From contig CAYOLG010000021.1 in the NCBI GenBank assembly GCA_964404745.1, forward strand, positions 1 to 64,000: a DNA stretch of 64,000 nt, read 5' to 3'. Below, in pieces: positions 36,950-45,621 of the stretch. This DNA comes from Pelagisphaera sp964404745. Its GTDB lineage: Bacteria; Verrucomicrobiota; Verrucomicrobiia; Opitutales; Opitutaceae. The translations under genes were made by a program, and so were the position numbers. The notes beneath the pieces were generated by a model, which made no database searches, was not told the DNA's origin, and was given only the letters and a program-made list of their open reading frames with translations. How positions within the stretch are numbered: the first letter of the stretch is position 1; each line of letters opens with the position of its first letter.

Positions 36950-38890
36950 ATGAAAACAATTATCCCCGCTCTCTGTTTGGCTTCAATAATCAGCGCTTCC
37001 GCATCCGCTCAAGAAGGCGTGAAACCGGGCAGGTTTATTGTCGAGCCCCCCACCCTGCAAAATCTGGGATTCGAATGGTACATCGATGGGGATGACAATC
37101 GTAACGCCACCGTCCAGGTCGAGTATCGGGTTGCTGGATCGGGAGGCAGCTGGAAACAGGGGATGCCCCTGCTTAGAATCGGGGATGAGCATATCGAACG
37201 AGCAGGCATCGATTACACCACTCCACACATGTTCGCCGGGAGCATCTTGGACCTGGATGAGGGAACCGAGTATGAAGCCCGTTTTACCATGGAAGATCCC
37301 GATGGGGTCCAGGGCGAAGCGATCAAAGTGGTCGCCGTTTCCACGCGCGCTGAGCCCAAGGCCTACCGCAAAGGCAGGGTCCGGCATGTATATTCCCAAT
37401 ACTATACGGGCGAGAAGGAAGAGCCGAATTACCCGGGCCTCGTATCGGCTTACCACGGATCGGACAACACCAAAGGCGATTGGTACGTTGTAGGGGAAGA
37501 TCCGGTACAGCCCGGAGATATCATCAAAATCCACGGAGGCCTCTACCAAGGGAACCTTCTCAACTATCCGGATTGGCACAATATTCCCTTCGATGGAACG
37601 TATTGGTTCACCCAGAAAGGCACTGCAGAGCGGCCGATCGTCATCGAAGCCGCCGGGGATGGCGAAGTCATCTTCGATGGAGCCGGAGCGGCTAATCTCT
37701 TCAACGTGATGGCTACCGATCATCACATTTTCCAGGGGCTCACTTTTCGTAACGTCGACCGGGTCTTTGAAGCCGGACGGAAACATCTAGCCGGAGCCAG
37801 CAATTTAACGGTACGGAATTGCCGCTTCGAAAATGTTGGAGAAGGCCTCCGTTCCGAGTACGCCGGTTCGAAAAATTTTCTCATTCAGGACAATGTCATC
37901 ATCGGTCGAGACGACCGCTATCGATTGTACGGATGGGCCGCCCACCGAGAGGGTTTAATTCCTTACGGTACCCATCTCTTGGATTCTTACTACGGCATCA
38001 AGGTTTATGGATCCGGCCATGTCATTGCCCATAATTCCATCGCTTTCTTCCATGATTCCATCGGCATATCAACCTACGGCACTCCCGAAGACGAACAGGA
38101 GCTAAAAGCGGTCTCTATCGATATCTACAACAACGACCTCCACTTGCAGGTCGACGATTTCGTTGAGGCGGATGGCGGGGTGCACAATATTCGCGTCATG
38201 CGAAACCGCGGCATCAATGCGGCCGAGAATGGGATCAGCGCTCAACCCGTTTTTGGAGGACCTGCCTACTACATTCGCAACATCGTCTACAATGTTCCCC
38301 TGGGAGGGGCTCTTAAGATTCACGGTGGCGTGCCCGGCCTGATGGTTTATCACAATACCTTCATCACGGAAAACAACACTGGAGCTCGGTACCCGAACTC
38401 TAACTTCAGAAATAATTTGTTTTTGGGTACAGATGGACCGACCGTCGTGTCTTCGCTGCACCTGACCACGTCCTACTCGGTATCCGACTACAATGGATAC
38501 CGGCCTAACCGAGGTCCCAACAGTCCAGAAGAGCAATTTACTTGGCTAAACGCGGCGGGGGATTCCGTCGCGTTCAAATCGCTGAAGAGCTTTAGCCGAG
38601 CCAGTGGCGTGGAGAAAAATAGCCTAACCATTGATTTCGACGTTTTTGAAGATCTGCAAAAGCCGATTCACGCATTGGAAAGAGGTCTACCCAGCCGGGT
38701 TTATCATGCAGTCGATCTCAATTTTAAATTGAATCCCAAGGGAAAGGCCGTGGATGCTGGAACCGCCATTCCCAACGTTAATGACGACTATAACGGCAAA
38801 GGGCCTGATCTAGGAGCCCTCGAAATCGGAGCTCCCCCAGAAGTCTACGGAGCCCGCCACTTGGATCCAGATCAGGAGTTCTATCGGTAG
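36950..38890 (+). CDS. Secreted right-handed parallel beta-helix protein
   Basis: A 646-residue exported protein. After a signal peptide (1-20, ending SASA) comes an FN3/purple-acid-phosphatase-like beta domain (about 25-140), then a long region (about 175-530) of short strand repeats with NN, DN and GI turns, e.g. NLTVRNCRFENVGEG, IQDNVIIGRDDR and VIAHNSIAFFHDS. That pattern is a right-handed parallel beta-helix, as in pectate lyase-like, PL6 or carrageenase-type enzymes. A C-terminal DAGTAIPNVNDDYNGKGP-like segment is typical of such secreted proteins. Catalytic class cannot be assigned. It is next to a sulfatase, suggesting a polysaccharide substrate. Confidence 0.78.
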   Translation: MKTIIPALCLASIISASASAQEGVKPGRFIVEPPTLQNLGFEWYIDGDDNRNATVQVEYRVAGSGGSWKQGMPLLRIGDEHIERAGIDYTTPHMFAGSILDLDEGTEYEARFTMEDPDGVQGEAIKVVAVSTRAEPKAYRKGRVRHVYSQYYTGEKEEPNYPGLVSAYHGSDNTKGDWYVVGEDPVQPGDIIKIHGGLYQGNLLNYPDWHNIPFDGTYWFTQKGTAERPIVIEAAGDGEVIFDGAGAANLFNVMATDHHIFQGLTFRNVDRVFEAGRKHLAGASNLTVRNCRFENVGEGLRSEYAGSKNFLIQDNVIIGRDDRYRLYGWAAHREGLIPYGTHLLDSYYGIKVYGSGHVIAHNSIAFFHDSIGISTYGTPEDEQELKAVSIDIYNNDLHLQVDDFVEADGGVHNIRVMRNRGINAAENGISAQPVFGGPAYYIRNIVYNVPLGGALKIHGGVPGLMVYHNTFITENNTGARYPNSNFRNNLFLGTDGPTVVSSLHLTTSYSVSDYNGYRPNRGPNSPEEQFTWLNAAGDSVAFKSLKSFSRASGVEKNSLTIDFDVFEDLQKPIHALERGLPSRVYHAVDLNFKLNPKGKAVDAGTAIPNVNDDYNGKGPDLGALEIGAPPEVYGARHLDPDQEFYR

Positions 38891-38988
38891 GTAATGGCTC
38901 TGCAAACCTCTCAACATTCAAGCTAGCGAACGATCCCACTCTTTCGTCCAACAGTTGCGCAAACGCGTCAACTTAAGTCGTTTGCATT

Positions 38989-39020
38989 GTAGGAAGATCG
39001 CTCGCAAGCGAGCTTCCTAC
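38989..39020. repeat. GTAG...CTAC palindrome, GGAAG..CGAGC family
   Basis: GTAGGAAG and CTTCCTAC enclose TCGC/GCGA arms. It is a compact relative of the repeat at 33359-33433. Confidence 0.6.
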
Positions 39021-39107
39021 ACCACCTAGTCAGCTTATTTAAGTTAAGTTAAAGCGTATGCGCCACGGCATGACTACGGCCGCGCAAAAGCCGAGCTCCC
39101 AAAAAAA

Positions 39108-39169
39108 GTAGCACAGGCATCCTGCCTGTGAGCAGCGTCAGATTTAACAGGCAGGATGCCCTGTGCTAC
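39108..39169. repeat. REP-like doublet, near-perfect inverted repeat
   Basis: GTAGCACAGGCATCCTGCC and its mirror GGCAGGATGCCCTGTGCTAC, separated by a short linker; only one extra base breaks the symmetry. It is the clearest member of the family at 25408, 26542, 29228 and 55151. Confidence 0.8.
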
Positions 39170-39489
39170 TCTACTAAAAAACATCCTCAAGAGGCTCTTT
39201 TTCGCGGTTTAGCCATTTACTCATTCTTTTTTTGGCGCATGATATATGAAACCGTTCTCTACCGACAAATTCTACTGCCCAATTTCGCGGAGAATCTGAA
39301 AAAGCTTTCGTCTGATCCTCGATTCGTCGGAATTCGCATCAGAGAAAAGCCTAGAGGCCCCGGATAATTCAATGAAGCGGTTGTTCCGCTTACCATGCCG
39401 AAGCAGCTCCGTCATCGCTTCCCTACACCGTACGCGTATTTCGATCCATTCGGTAACCGTAATGTCGAATTCCCTTCAACCATTGGCTT

Positions 39490-40626
39490 CTATCTCCAAT
39501 CGATTCGCGCCGTCTTATTCTCAATATCGACCCAGACATCCGCGTGCTCGAACGAGCGTTCGTACACCCAATCGCTTTTAACCGCTTGCGCTTTTGGAGG
39601 CCCGAGCGGCTTATCGAACTCGTCATACCAACCCAAAGAACCGCCATCCTCCCGATAGCCCCATCCGTAGCAGAAATAGCTGTGCTCCTGAGCCGCTATT
39701 AAAAAACACGCTAGCGGAAAGGTAATCTCTTCTTGAGCTCGCGCCAAAAGCGTTTCGTAGGGAACATCGCGAATCTCTCGTTGAGTAAAGTTAAAGCCTG
39801 GCCAGCCCTTCATAACGACGATCTTACCTCGCTTCCCAGACTCGATCATCGCCGCGATATCTCTCGAAATGCTCTCTTTCGACTCACTACGAAAATGAGC
39901 GAAATGCTCAATCGTCGCGCCGTCGGCGTAATTCAGATACGGCATCCCGAAATTCAGTGTATCCGTATTTCGGATTCCGTTGTAGAGAATAATTCCAGCA
40001 ACTCCGATCTTCTCGCGCGTTTTATTCAGGGTTGTCAGGAGTCCGGCTTGAATCGCCTCGTATTTTTCTTTTCCCCACAGCTTGATATTCGCTTGGGCAG
40101 CGATCTGCGGAAACGCGTCGGCGAAGACGCCATCGCATGAGCCGTCCACTACTGCCTTTCGCACTTCTTCCGACCACCATTCTTGAACCTCCGGATTCGA
40201 GAGGTCATACCGGCGTATTTGCTCCCACTTTTTGTCCAGCTCGCCATCCAGTTTTCTTAACCACCACTCCGGATGGTTTTCATACACCGTATGAGCGTCA
40301 AACATCGAGTAGTCCAGAAACGTGTTCCAATAATACAATACTTTCGCCTTGGGATTCACCTGTTTTATCCGGACCGCATCGGCATTGATTCCCTTCTCGG
40401 TTGATCCATGAATCTCAACTCCATGTCTTTTCTCGAGAGAAATGAAACGGGAGCGCGAAGCGACGAACGCGATTTCCTCATCCGTCAGCCCTCGGTTAGA
40501 TCCAAAGTGGATATACACCGGAACCGTATCCCACGAGTGCTCTGGCCAATTTGGATTGCCATAGATGTCTGCGGAAAACGTGCCTGTTAGGGCAAACAAT
40601 ATAATCAAGTCCTGCACGCGCATCAT
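39490..40626 (-). CDS. Putative secreted glycoside hydrolase (GHL15-like)
   Basis: A 378-residue protein with a short signal peptide and a TIM-barrel-like sequence pattern: VYIHFGSNRG, KVLYYWNTF, the strand-end acid motif CDGVFADAFPQ (about 165-175), GIILYNG and a late YFCYGWGY. It resembles the 'hypothetical glycosyl hydrolase family 15' group, in which aspartates in the barrel are likely catalytic, but activity is unproven. Its ATG overlaps the stop of the upstream small gene (ATGA), so the two are translated together. Confidence 0.65.
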   Translation of the reverse strand: MMRVQDLIILFALTGTFSADIYGNPNWPEHSWDTVPVYIHFGSNRGLTDEEIAFVASRSRFISLEKRHGVEIHGSTEKGINADAVRIKQVNPKAKVLYYWNTFLDYSMFDAHTVYENHPEWWLRKLDGELDKKWEQIRRYDLSNPEVQEWWSEEVRKAVVDGSCDGVFADAFPQIAAQANIKLWGKEKYEAIQAGLLTTLNKTREKIGVAGIILYNGIRNTDTLNFGMPYLNYADGATIEHFAHFRSESKESISRDIAAMIESGKRGKIVVMKGWPGFNFTQREIRDVPYETLLARAQEEITFPLACFLIAAQEHSYFCYGWGYREDGGSLGWYDEFDKPLGPPKAQAVKSDWVYERSFEHADVWVDIENKTARIDWR

Positions 40627-40922
40627 TTGTTTGGCTCCAAAAGCAAAAATTTCGAACTTGCCATCAATCCGTACAATTCGATCGCATCGCAGTAGACCGC
40701 GACCGCGTCTTCCGGGATCGCCGCGGATAGCGTTCCGCCATCAAAATCCGCTGGTAGTTCGCGCCATTTACGGTCAGGCCTTAGCCCCGAGTCCACCATA
40801 TGGTAAAAGCTCGTCTTTTCCATTTCGGCAAACGCCTTGACCCTAACGGCCGCCCGCCCAGCAGCCGCGTTCGCGCAGACAACGCAAATGGCTAAAAGCG
40901 ATAAGAAAGATTTTGGAAGCAT
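40623..40922 (-). CDS. Small secreted protein: stand-alone C-terminal domain of esterase-like proteins
   Basis: A 99-residue protein with a signal peptide (ending NAAA) followed by a short beta-type domain whose C-terminal half (PEDAVAVYCDAIELYGLMAS) is strikingly like the extreme C terminus of the esterase at 57725 (DDAVAFFFNATDERGLMVSS). The catalytic alpha/beta hydrolase part is absent. It could be a truncated gene fused to its signal peptide by internal deletion, or a free accessory domain. ATG at 40922 is chosen; a TTG at 40967 is less likely. Its last 4 bp overlap the glycosidase-like gene. Confidence 0.5.
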   Translation of the reverse strand: MLPKSFLSLLAICVVCANAAAGRAAVRVKAFAEMEKTSFYHMVDSGLRPDRKWRELPADFDGGTLSAAIPEDAVAVYCDAIELYGLMASSKFLLLEPNK

Positions 40923-41018
40923 CGATCTGAATCTGGAAATAATAATACTAATTAACAGAGGCAACAAAACTCGACTCTACCAGTCGGAGCGCCAGCTCTA
41001 CAAATGATTTTGTATCTG

Positions 41019-41966
41019 CTAGCCTTTCAAACTGATCTGTTTCCGATCACCGTGCTGCTCGTGTTTGCGGTTGATGCAACGCAACTCCAGTTCAGCGGAA
41101 GTTTTAGTTAGCTTCATATCGACCCAGCCATGGGCGTGGCCTTTTCCAAAATAGTAGCTGACCGCCGATTGGTTGATGAGATGGAGATGGTCCAGTCGAT
41201 CATATTGCCACTCATGCGTGTGGCCATAGACATAGGCTCTGGCATGCTTTCGTTGGGCAAGTAGTTCCAGTAGGGACGAGCCATCACGCATGCCCTCGAT
41301 AGGACGTAAGCCGCGATTTGGATACGGGTTGAAATGACCAAAGACGATGGCTGGCTTGTCCGTCCGCTCGTCGAGTTGTTTGGCGAGCCAGTTCAACTGT
41401 TCGTCTCCCAGGAATCCTTTTCTTCCTGAATCCAACAATACGAGGTTCGCGCGTGTCAGTTCAATCACGCCTGCCTGAATGCCCATTCGCTCTTTCTTCA
41501 GGAACGGGAGCAATTTCCACAGGTTCTCCCGGTTGTCGTGATTGCCGATCGTCACATGAACGGTGATGCCCGCAGCGCGAATCGGCTCCACAAGCCTGAG
41601 AAACTGTTTGTACTCGTCTTCAGTACCACGGCTGAGGGCGCAGTCGCCGTTGACGATCAAGTGAGCCGGGAGAGGATCGAGCGCAATTACTTCCTTGGCC
41701 GCCTGAGCAAGACAATCCGCCATGTTCACCCACTCATGCTCGGACTCCTTGACGGGCGAACCGGGCCACTTCGTCCCCGGGTAGACTTGGTCTGGATCGG
41801 CGCTGATGTGCGTATCCGCAAGCAACGCAACTCGGTTTTGGTCCAACCCAGCGCCTTCACTGTTCGCGGCGTTCAACGCCCGAAACGGCACAATAGCAGT
41901 GCCGCCAAGTGCGAGCGAGCCCTTGATAAATTCACGACGAGTGATCGGTGGTAAAGTGATTGGCAC
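41019..41966 (-). CDS. Metallophosphoesterase with twin-arginine signal
   Basis: A 315-residue calcineurin-like phosphoesterase. A Tat signal (RREFIKGSLALGG, about 10-22) precedes metal-site motifs LLADTHIS (D-x-H, about 48-55), NGDCA (about 106), IGNHDN (about 141), GHFN (about 205) and GHTH (about 247). All five are present, so it should be active on a phosphate ester outside the cytoplasm. The start is GTG at 41966; no ATG lies nearby. It is in a same-strand block with two EEP-fold enzymes and a sulfatase, with 50-100 bp spacers. Confidence 0.88.
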   Translation of the reverse strand: MPITLPPITRREFIKGSLALGGTAIVPFRALNAANSEGAGLDQNRVALLADTHISADPDQVYPGTKWPGSPVKESEHEWVNMADCLAQAAKEVIALDPLPAHLIVNGDCALSRGTEDEYKQFLRLVEPIRAAGITVHVTIGNHDNRENLWKLLPFLKKERMGIQAGVIELTRANLVLLDSGRKGFLGDEQLNWLAKQLDERTDKPAIVFGHFNPYPNRGLRPIEGMRDGSSLLELLAQRKHARAYVYGHTHEWQYDRLDHLHLINQSAVSYYFGKGHAHGWVDMKLTKTSAELELRCINRKHEQHGDRKQISLKG

Positions 41967-42069
41967 GTTAAAGTCTAGAACCTATCCCAAAGCCTATCTT
42001 GGAGCCGCTGAGAGCAACTTTGTTGCGATTTTCCGCATTTTTGCGCAGCATATTGTTGGCAGTGTTCAT

Positions 42070-42894
42070 TCAATTAGAATCCTTCACTTTCTCGAGATTT
42101 CGAGGGAACACTATCTGTGCCCAGATGGGTTTGTGGTCAGATAAAGGCTTTTCCAGTTCGATTATTCCTCCGTCGGTAACCTTGGCTCCAGCCGAGTTGT
42201 TGTATAAGATGTGATCGATAACTCCAAGATTCTTTTTGGGGTCTTGGGCGTTATAGGTAAACTCTCTCGACACATCAATATCCGTATCATCCCACGTCGG
42301 TCTGAATCCTGCCCCCTCGACAGTATTCATGGCGGCGTCGCCAATGTTGTTGTTGAAATCCCCAACGACGATAACCCTCTCAGTTGGCTCCTTTGGTAGA
42401 ACCTTGGTCGCAAGGCTATAGGCATGGCCATCATTTGCGCCCGACTTACAGATATGTAGCGAGTAAAGCGCGAATGAAAGGCCATCTATATAGGTCACAG
42501 CTCTGACAACCGACGCGGGATGCCAGCAGCGTCGACGTGGAACCTCCAGTTCATGCTCTGTTGTACCCTCGAGTGGCGTCCGACTGAGTATCGATTTGTA
42601 TTTGTCCTTGTGATTTGCCGATGAAATCTTGCCGACATAGCTGTGTTCCATTCCCAGCACCGCGCCCACGCGAGCCGTCCAGTCGCCATCAGGGACTTCA
42701 TTGAACCCAATCATATCCAGATTGTATGGCTTGAACATCTCACCAACCTGTTCGGGGGTCGCGCTTCTGCTGAACTCAACATTATAGGAAGCGACGCGGA
42801 CGGTAGTGGCCTTGTCAGGTACCGGATCGGCAAAACAGGCCACTGCTCCGCACACAGTCAATGCAACAACGGATGAGTGATATAGGATGTTCAC
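42070..42894 (-). CDS. Secreted endonuclease/exonuclease/phosphatase (EEP) family protein
   Basis: A 274-residue EEP-fold hydrolase with a signal peptide (ending CFA) and intact motifs: VASYNVEF near residue 40, GFNEV near 60, HICKSGAND, GDFNNN (about 175) and LSDHKPIW near the C terminus with the catalytic histidine. It should hydrolyse phosphodiesters or phosphomonoesters (DNA, inositol phosphates or sphingomyelin-like lipids) with Mg2+. Start is GTG at 42894 with GAAGAGATCAA upstream. A second EEP enzyme lies two genes away. Confidence 0.83.
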   Translation of the reverse strand: MNILYHSSVVALTVCGAVACFADPVPDKATTVRVASYNVEFSRSATPEQVGEMFKPYNLDMIGFNEVPDGDWTARVGAVLGMEHSYVGKISSANHKDKYKSILSRTPLEGTTEHELEVPRRRCWHPASVVRAVTYIDGLSFALYSLHICKSGANDGHAYSLATKVLPKEPTERVIVVGDFNNNIGDAAMNTVEGAGFRPTWDDTDIDVSREFTYNAQDPKKNLGVIDHILYNNSAGAKVTDGGIIELEKPLSDHKPIWAQIVFPRNLEKVKDSN

Positions 42895-42919
42895 TTGATC
42901 TCTTCTGATATTCTATTTG

Positions 42920-42953
42920 GCTAACGGTGCAGATCAGCATTTGGGGCGTTAGC
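42920..42953. repeat. Short inverted repeat resembling a shortened attC core
   Basis: GCTAACG (42920-42926) and CGTTAGC (42947-42953) enclose 20 nt, between the end of the sulfatase gene and the start of the EEP gene. Boxes ending TAAC and GTTAG resemble the outer boxes of integron attC sites, but the 34-nt length is far below the usual 57 or more, so this may be a simple hairpin. Confidence 0.3.
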
Positions 42954-42971
42954 GACAAGATGCTATTCGGT

Positions 42972-44498
42972 CTACTTAGCGCTCAATTTCATGTCCCATG
43001 GATTAGAAGCTCTTGGCTCATATAGGCGGTGGGCATCCTTGTCGGGAAGCGAGTCGACGACAGCCTGAAACTTCTGCAAGGCCTCTTTATCCGCAGCGAT
43101 GCCGCTATCAAGCAGGTTTGTTTTCTCCCATGGATCCTTCTCGAGATCATGCAGACGAACGACCTTCTTTTCTCTCGAGACCCAGACCTTGTACCGCTTG
43201 TCGCGTAGGACTCGCTTCTCGAAATCCGTCTCGCCCCTCACTCCGTTCTCGGTCAGACGAGCAGTTCCGTACCCAAGGGACATGATCCACTTCCGCCCGG
43301 CGTCCTTCTCTTTTCCCAAAATCAAAGGGGCGATCGAAGTCCCGTCGATGATGAGATCCTCAGGAATGTCACCGCCTCCGAGTTCTACGAAGGTGGGCAA
43401 CAGGTCTGAAAAATCTGTGAGGGCATCGGTTTCGACGCCTTTCGGGACAAGCCCCGGACAGCTTACGATAAAGGGCGAACAAACGTCCAGTTCCTCCGCT
43501 GTTCCCTTAGCGCCCTTCACCCGGAGTCCGTTCAACGTGCCCGTGACACCAGGGACCGTGCCGTTGTCCGTTGTGAAGATCACAATGGTGCGCTCGCGTA
43601 TCCCCAGTTCGTCAAGCGTGCCGACAAGCCGGCCAACCAGTTTGTCGATGTAGCGCACCATGGCTTTGTGCTTGTCGAAGCGGCTCTTGGCGTAGGGCTC
43701 ATCAGGGGTGGGAACCTGTGGAGGATGGGCGAGAGCCATCGGGTAATAGAGGCACATGGGTTCCTCTTTGTGCTCGCGCATAAAGTTGATCAGATGGTCG
43801 GTATAAATATCGGGGCCAAACTGACCGGCATAGCTCCGGCTCCCATCCGTAGGCGTGTTGATGTAAGCGTCCTGATAGCGTTCACCGCTCGGCGGGTTAC
43901 CGGTCTCATAGCCTGCCCACATGGCCCAGTCGTCGAACCCATGCTTCTTCATGACCTGCGGTTCGATGCGAAAGTCATTAATCTGCCACTTGCCTGCCGC
44001 GCATGTGGCGTAGCCAAGCTCTTTCAACAGGCGAGCGAAAGTGGTGTTCTCCTTCTTCTTCCAGTCAAAGTAGGCCACTCCCCAACGCGGTACGTCCCAG
44101 TGACTGGTCCAGCCGTTGCGCCAAGGATATTTGCCGGTCAGGACGGTCGCGCGCGAAGGGGTGCATGACGGCATCGAGTAAGCGTTATGAAACTTCATTC
44201 CCCCGTCGGCGAGGGCATCGATGTTCGGGGTCGTGATATCCTCTGCGCCATAGCAGCTGATCCAATCCTTGCCCAGGTCATCCACCATGATGAACAGGAT
44301 ATTTGGTTGGGTCATGTCACCTTTGGCTCGGTACGACAGGTGGCTTCGCCCTTCGGTTGATTGTCGCTCCGCTCGAAACACCACAGATGGTTTGGCGCGG
44401 GGTTTCTCAACAGACGTTAGCGGGACGGCGAGGCTAGCCCAAACACTGGCTGACAAAACCGCCAGGCGGACTCTATGCAAAAATCTGTCGTGCATCAT
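42972..44498 (-). CDS. Exported sulfatase, formylglycine-dependent
   Basis: A 508-residue arylsulfatase-fold protein: signal region (about 10-30), an extra ~35-residue linker, NILFIMVDD (about 66-74), and the motif CTPSR at 112-116 that supplies formylglycine. A later GKWQINDF and FTTDNGTVPG match the metal and substrate region of family members. It differs clearly from the sulfatase at 35371. Probably acts on a sulfated sugar or polymer. It lies upstream of the EEP gene in the same direction. Confidence 0.9.
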   Translation of the reverse strand: MMHDRFLHRVRLAVLSASVWASLAVPLTSVEKPRAKPSVVFRAERQSTEGRSHLSYRAKGDMTQPNILFIMVDDLGKDWISCYGAEDITTPNIDALADGGMKFHNAYSMPSCTPSRATVLTGKYPWRNGWTSHWDVPRWGVAYFDWKKKENTTFARLLKELGYATCAAGKWQINDFRIEPQVMKKHGFDDWAMWAGYETGNPPSGERYQDAYINTPTDGSRSYAGQFGPDIYTDHLINFMREHKEEPMCLYYPMALAHPPQVPTPDEPYAKSRFDKHKAMVRYIDKLVGRLVGTLDELGIRERTIVIFTTDNGTVPGVTGTLNGLRVKGAKGTAEELDVCSPFIVSCPGLVPKGVETDALTDFSDLLPTFVELGGGDIPEDLIIDGTSIAPLILGKEKDAGRKWIMSLGYGTARLTENGVRGETDFEKRVLRDKRYKVWVSREKKVVRLHDLEKDPWEKTNLLDSGIAADKEALQKFQAVVDSLPDKDAHRLYEPRASNPWDMKLSAK

Positions 44499-44571
44499 AT
44501 AGTATTCTTTTTTCTGATACCGTTCTCTGCGGATTAGGCACCGCTATTTGCCGTCGCCTGCATTCGATTAG

Positions 44572-45561
44572 TTAGGGCGTCCCTGATTTTTGTTGATTGG
44601 GCAGTGTGAACGTCGAAACCACCGCGCGGTGATCAGATGGATAAGGAGAAACTACAATGTCTGCATTCTCTTCGTTTTCCCCGACGATCTTTACGTCGGT
44701 TAACTCTATGTCCTTGCCCCTGAAATATACAAAATCGATGCGATCATGGTGGGTCTTGGGATCATCTACCTTCATGGCGGGCGTCCAAGTGTAGCCCGGT
44801 TTTTCCATCTCGTCGGGATAGATCGCCCGCCAGGCATCGACAAAGCCTGCTTCGGTCATCTCCTGGGAAGCCGGGAATGCCACTTTGAGAGGATGGCGAC
44901 CGGACTGGGCCGCTTTTTCGGTCCAGTCAAGGTGTGATGGTTCGTTGAAATCGCCTACCACAAAAACAGGAGCCTCTTTGTCGGGGAGGGAATGTATCTG
45001 CGCTAGAAGGCTTGAGATTTCTCCACCGCGGGCCTCCCTTGCCGCGACAATCGCCTCGGCTTCGGTTTTGATGAAGGGAGTATCCCAGTGCGGGGGCCAT
45101 GTTGGACGGATGCTCAAAAGCTGGTACGGCTGATAGGGGTTGGATGGTAGGTGCAGGTTGAATACGTAGGCTTCCTGGCCCGAAGTCAGCTTGATTTTGA
45201 TACCACCATCGCGACGATCGACAATCTCAAACCGCGTTAGGATGCAGCTCCATTTGCCGAAGGCCAACGATCGTTGTTCCTCGTAGTAATTCCAACCCAG
45301 CAACTGGGCCAACTTCTCCGCATTAACACCGCTAGGAGAACGCGTTTCCTGAATACCAACGACATCCGCCTTTGCCTCCTGAATCACCTTGACCGTTTTG
45401 GACAAGGGTTGCCCGCGCATCGTACCGCCACGAAATATATTGTAAGACATGACTGTCAGGCTGGACTCTGCGGATTCTTCTGCGTGGGCGAGGTCTGCAC
45501 AGAAGGAATCGATAGCCATGAATATCGCGATGGCACAAACTGCGTGAATGGTCTTCTTCAT
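44572..45561 (-). CDS. Secreted EEP-fold phosphatase/nuclease family protein
   Basis: A 329-residue EEP-family protein with a signal peptide (ending AHA) and motifs LTVMSYNIFRGG (about 34-46), VVGIQET (about 70), FVVGDFNEPSHLDWT (about 198), RIDFVYFRG and SDHRAVVSTF near the end. All catalytic positions look intact. It shares family but little sequence with the EEP protein at 42070, so they are probably not a recent duplication. Expected to be exported and Mg2+-dependent; substrate unknown. Confidence 0.83.
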   Translation of the reverse strand: MKKTIHAVCAIAIFMAIDSFCADLAHAEESAESSLTVMSYNIFRGGTMRGQPLSKTVKVIQEAKADVVGIQETRSPSGVNAEKLAQLLGWNYYEEQRSLAFGKWSCILTRFEIVDRRDGGIKIKLTSGQEAYVFNLHLPSNPYQPYQLLSIRPTWPPHWDTPFIKTEAEAIVAAREARGGEISSLLAQIHSLPDKEAPVFVVGDFNEPSHLDWTEKAAQSGRHPLKVAFPASQEMTEAGFVDAWRAIYPDEMEKPGYTWTPAMKVDDPKTHHDRIDFVYFRGKDIELTDVKIVGENEENADIVVSPYPSDHRAVVSTFTLPNQQKSGTP

Positions 45562-45621
45562 AACGTCTCCATGCTAAAGGTTGCGTTCACGCGCGGCTTC
45601 AGGTCGTCGCAGTGCACCGCC

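Larger units (their letters stand above)
38891..39489. other. Intergenic region with two palindromic repeats
   Basis: No convincing gene: the small frames here (for example 39128-39367) start with rare codons and have no family features. It holds the palindrome at 38989-39020 and the best-preserved REP-like doublet at 39108-39169. Upstream is the beta-helix gene end; downstream is the end of the minus-strand glycosidase-like gene. Confidence 0.5.

Noticed and set aside
36983..37786. 267-codon minus-strand frame opposite the beta-helix gene
   Set aside because: Shadow of a long plus-strand gene with signal peptide; no domain recognised.
39128..39367. 79-codon frame in the 38.9-39.5 kb spacer
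   Set aside because: It begins inside a REP-like repeat with a non-ATG start, has no ribosome site and no family features.
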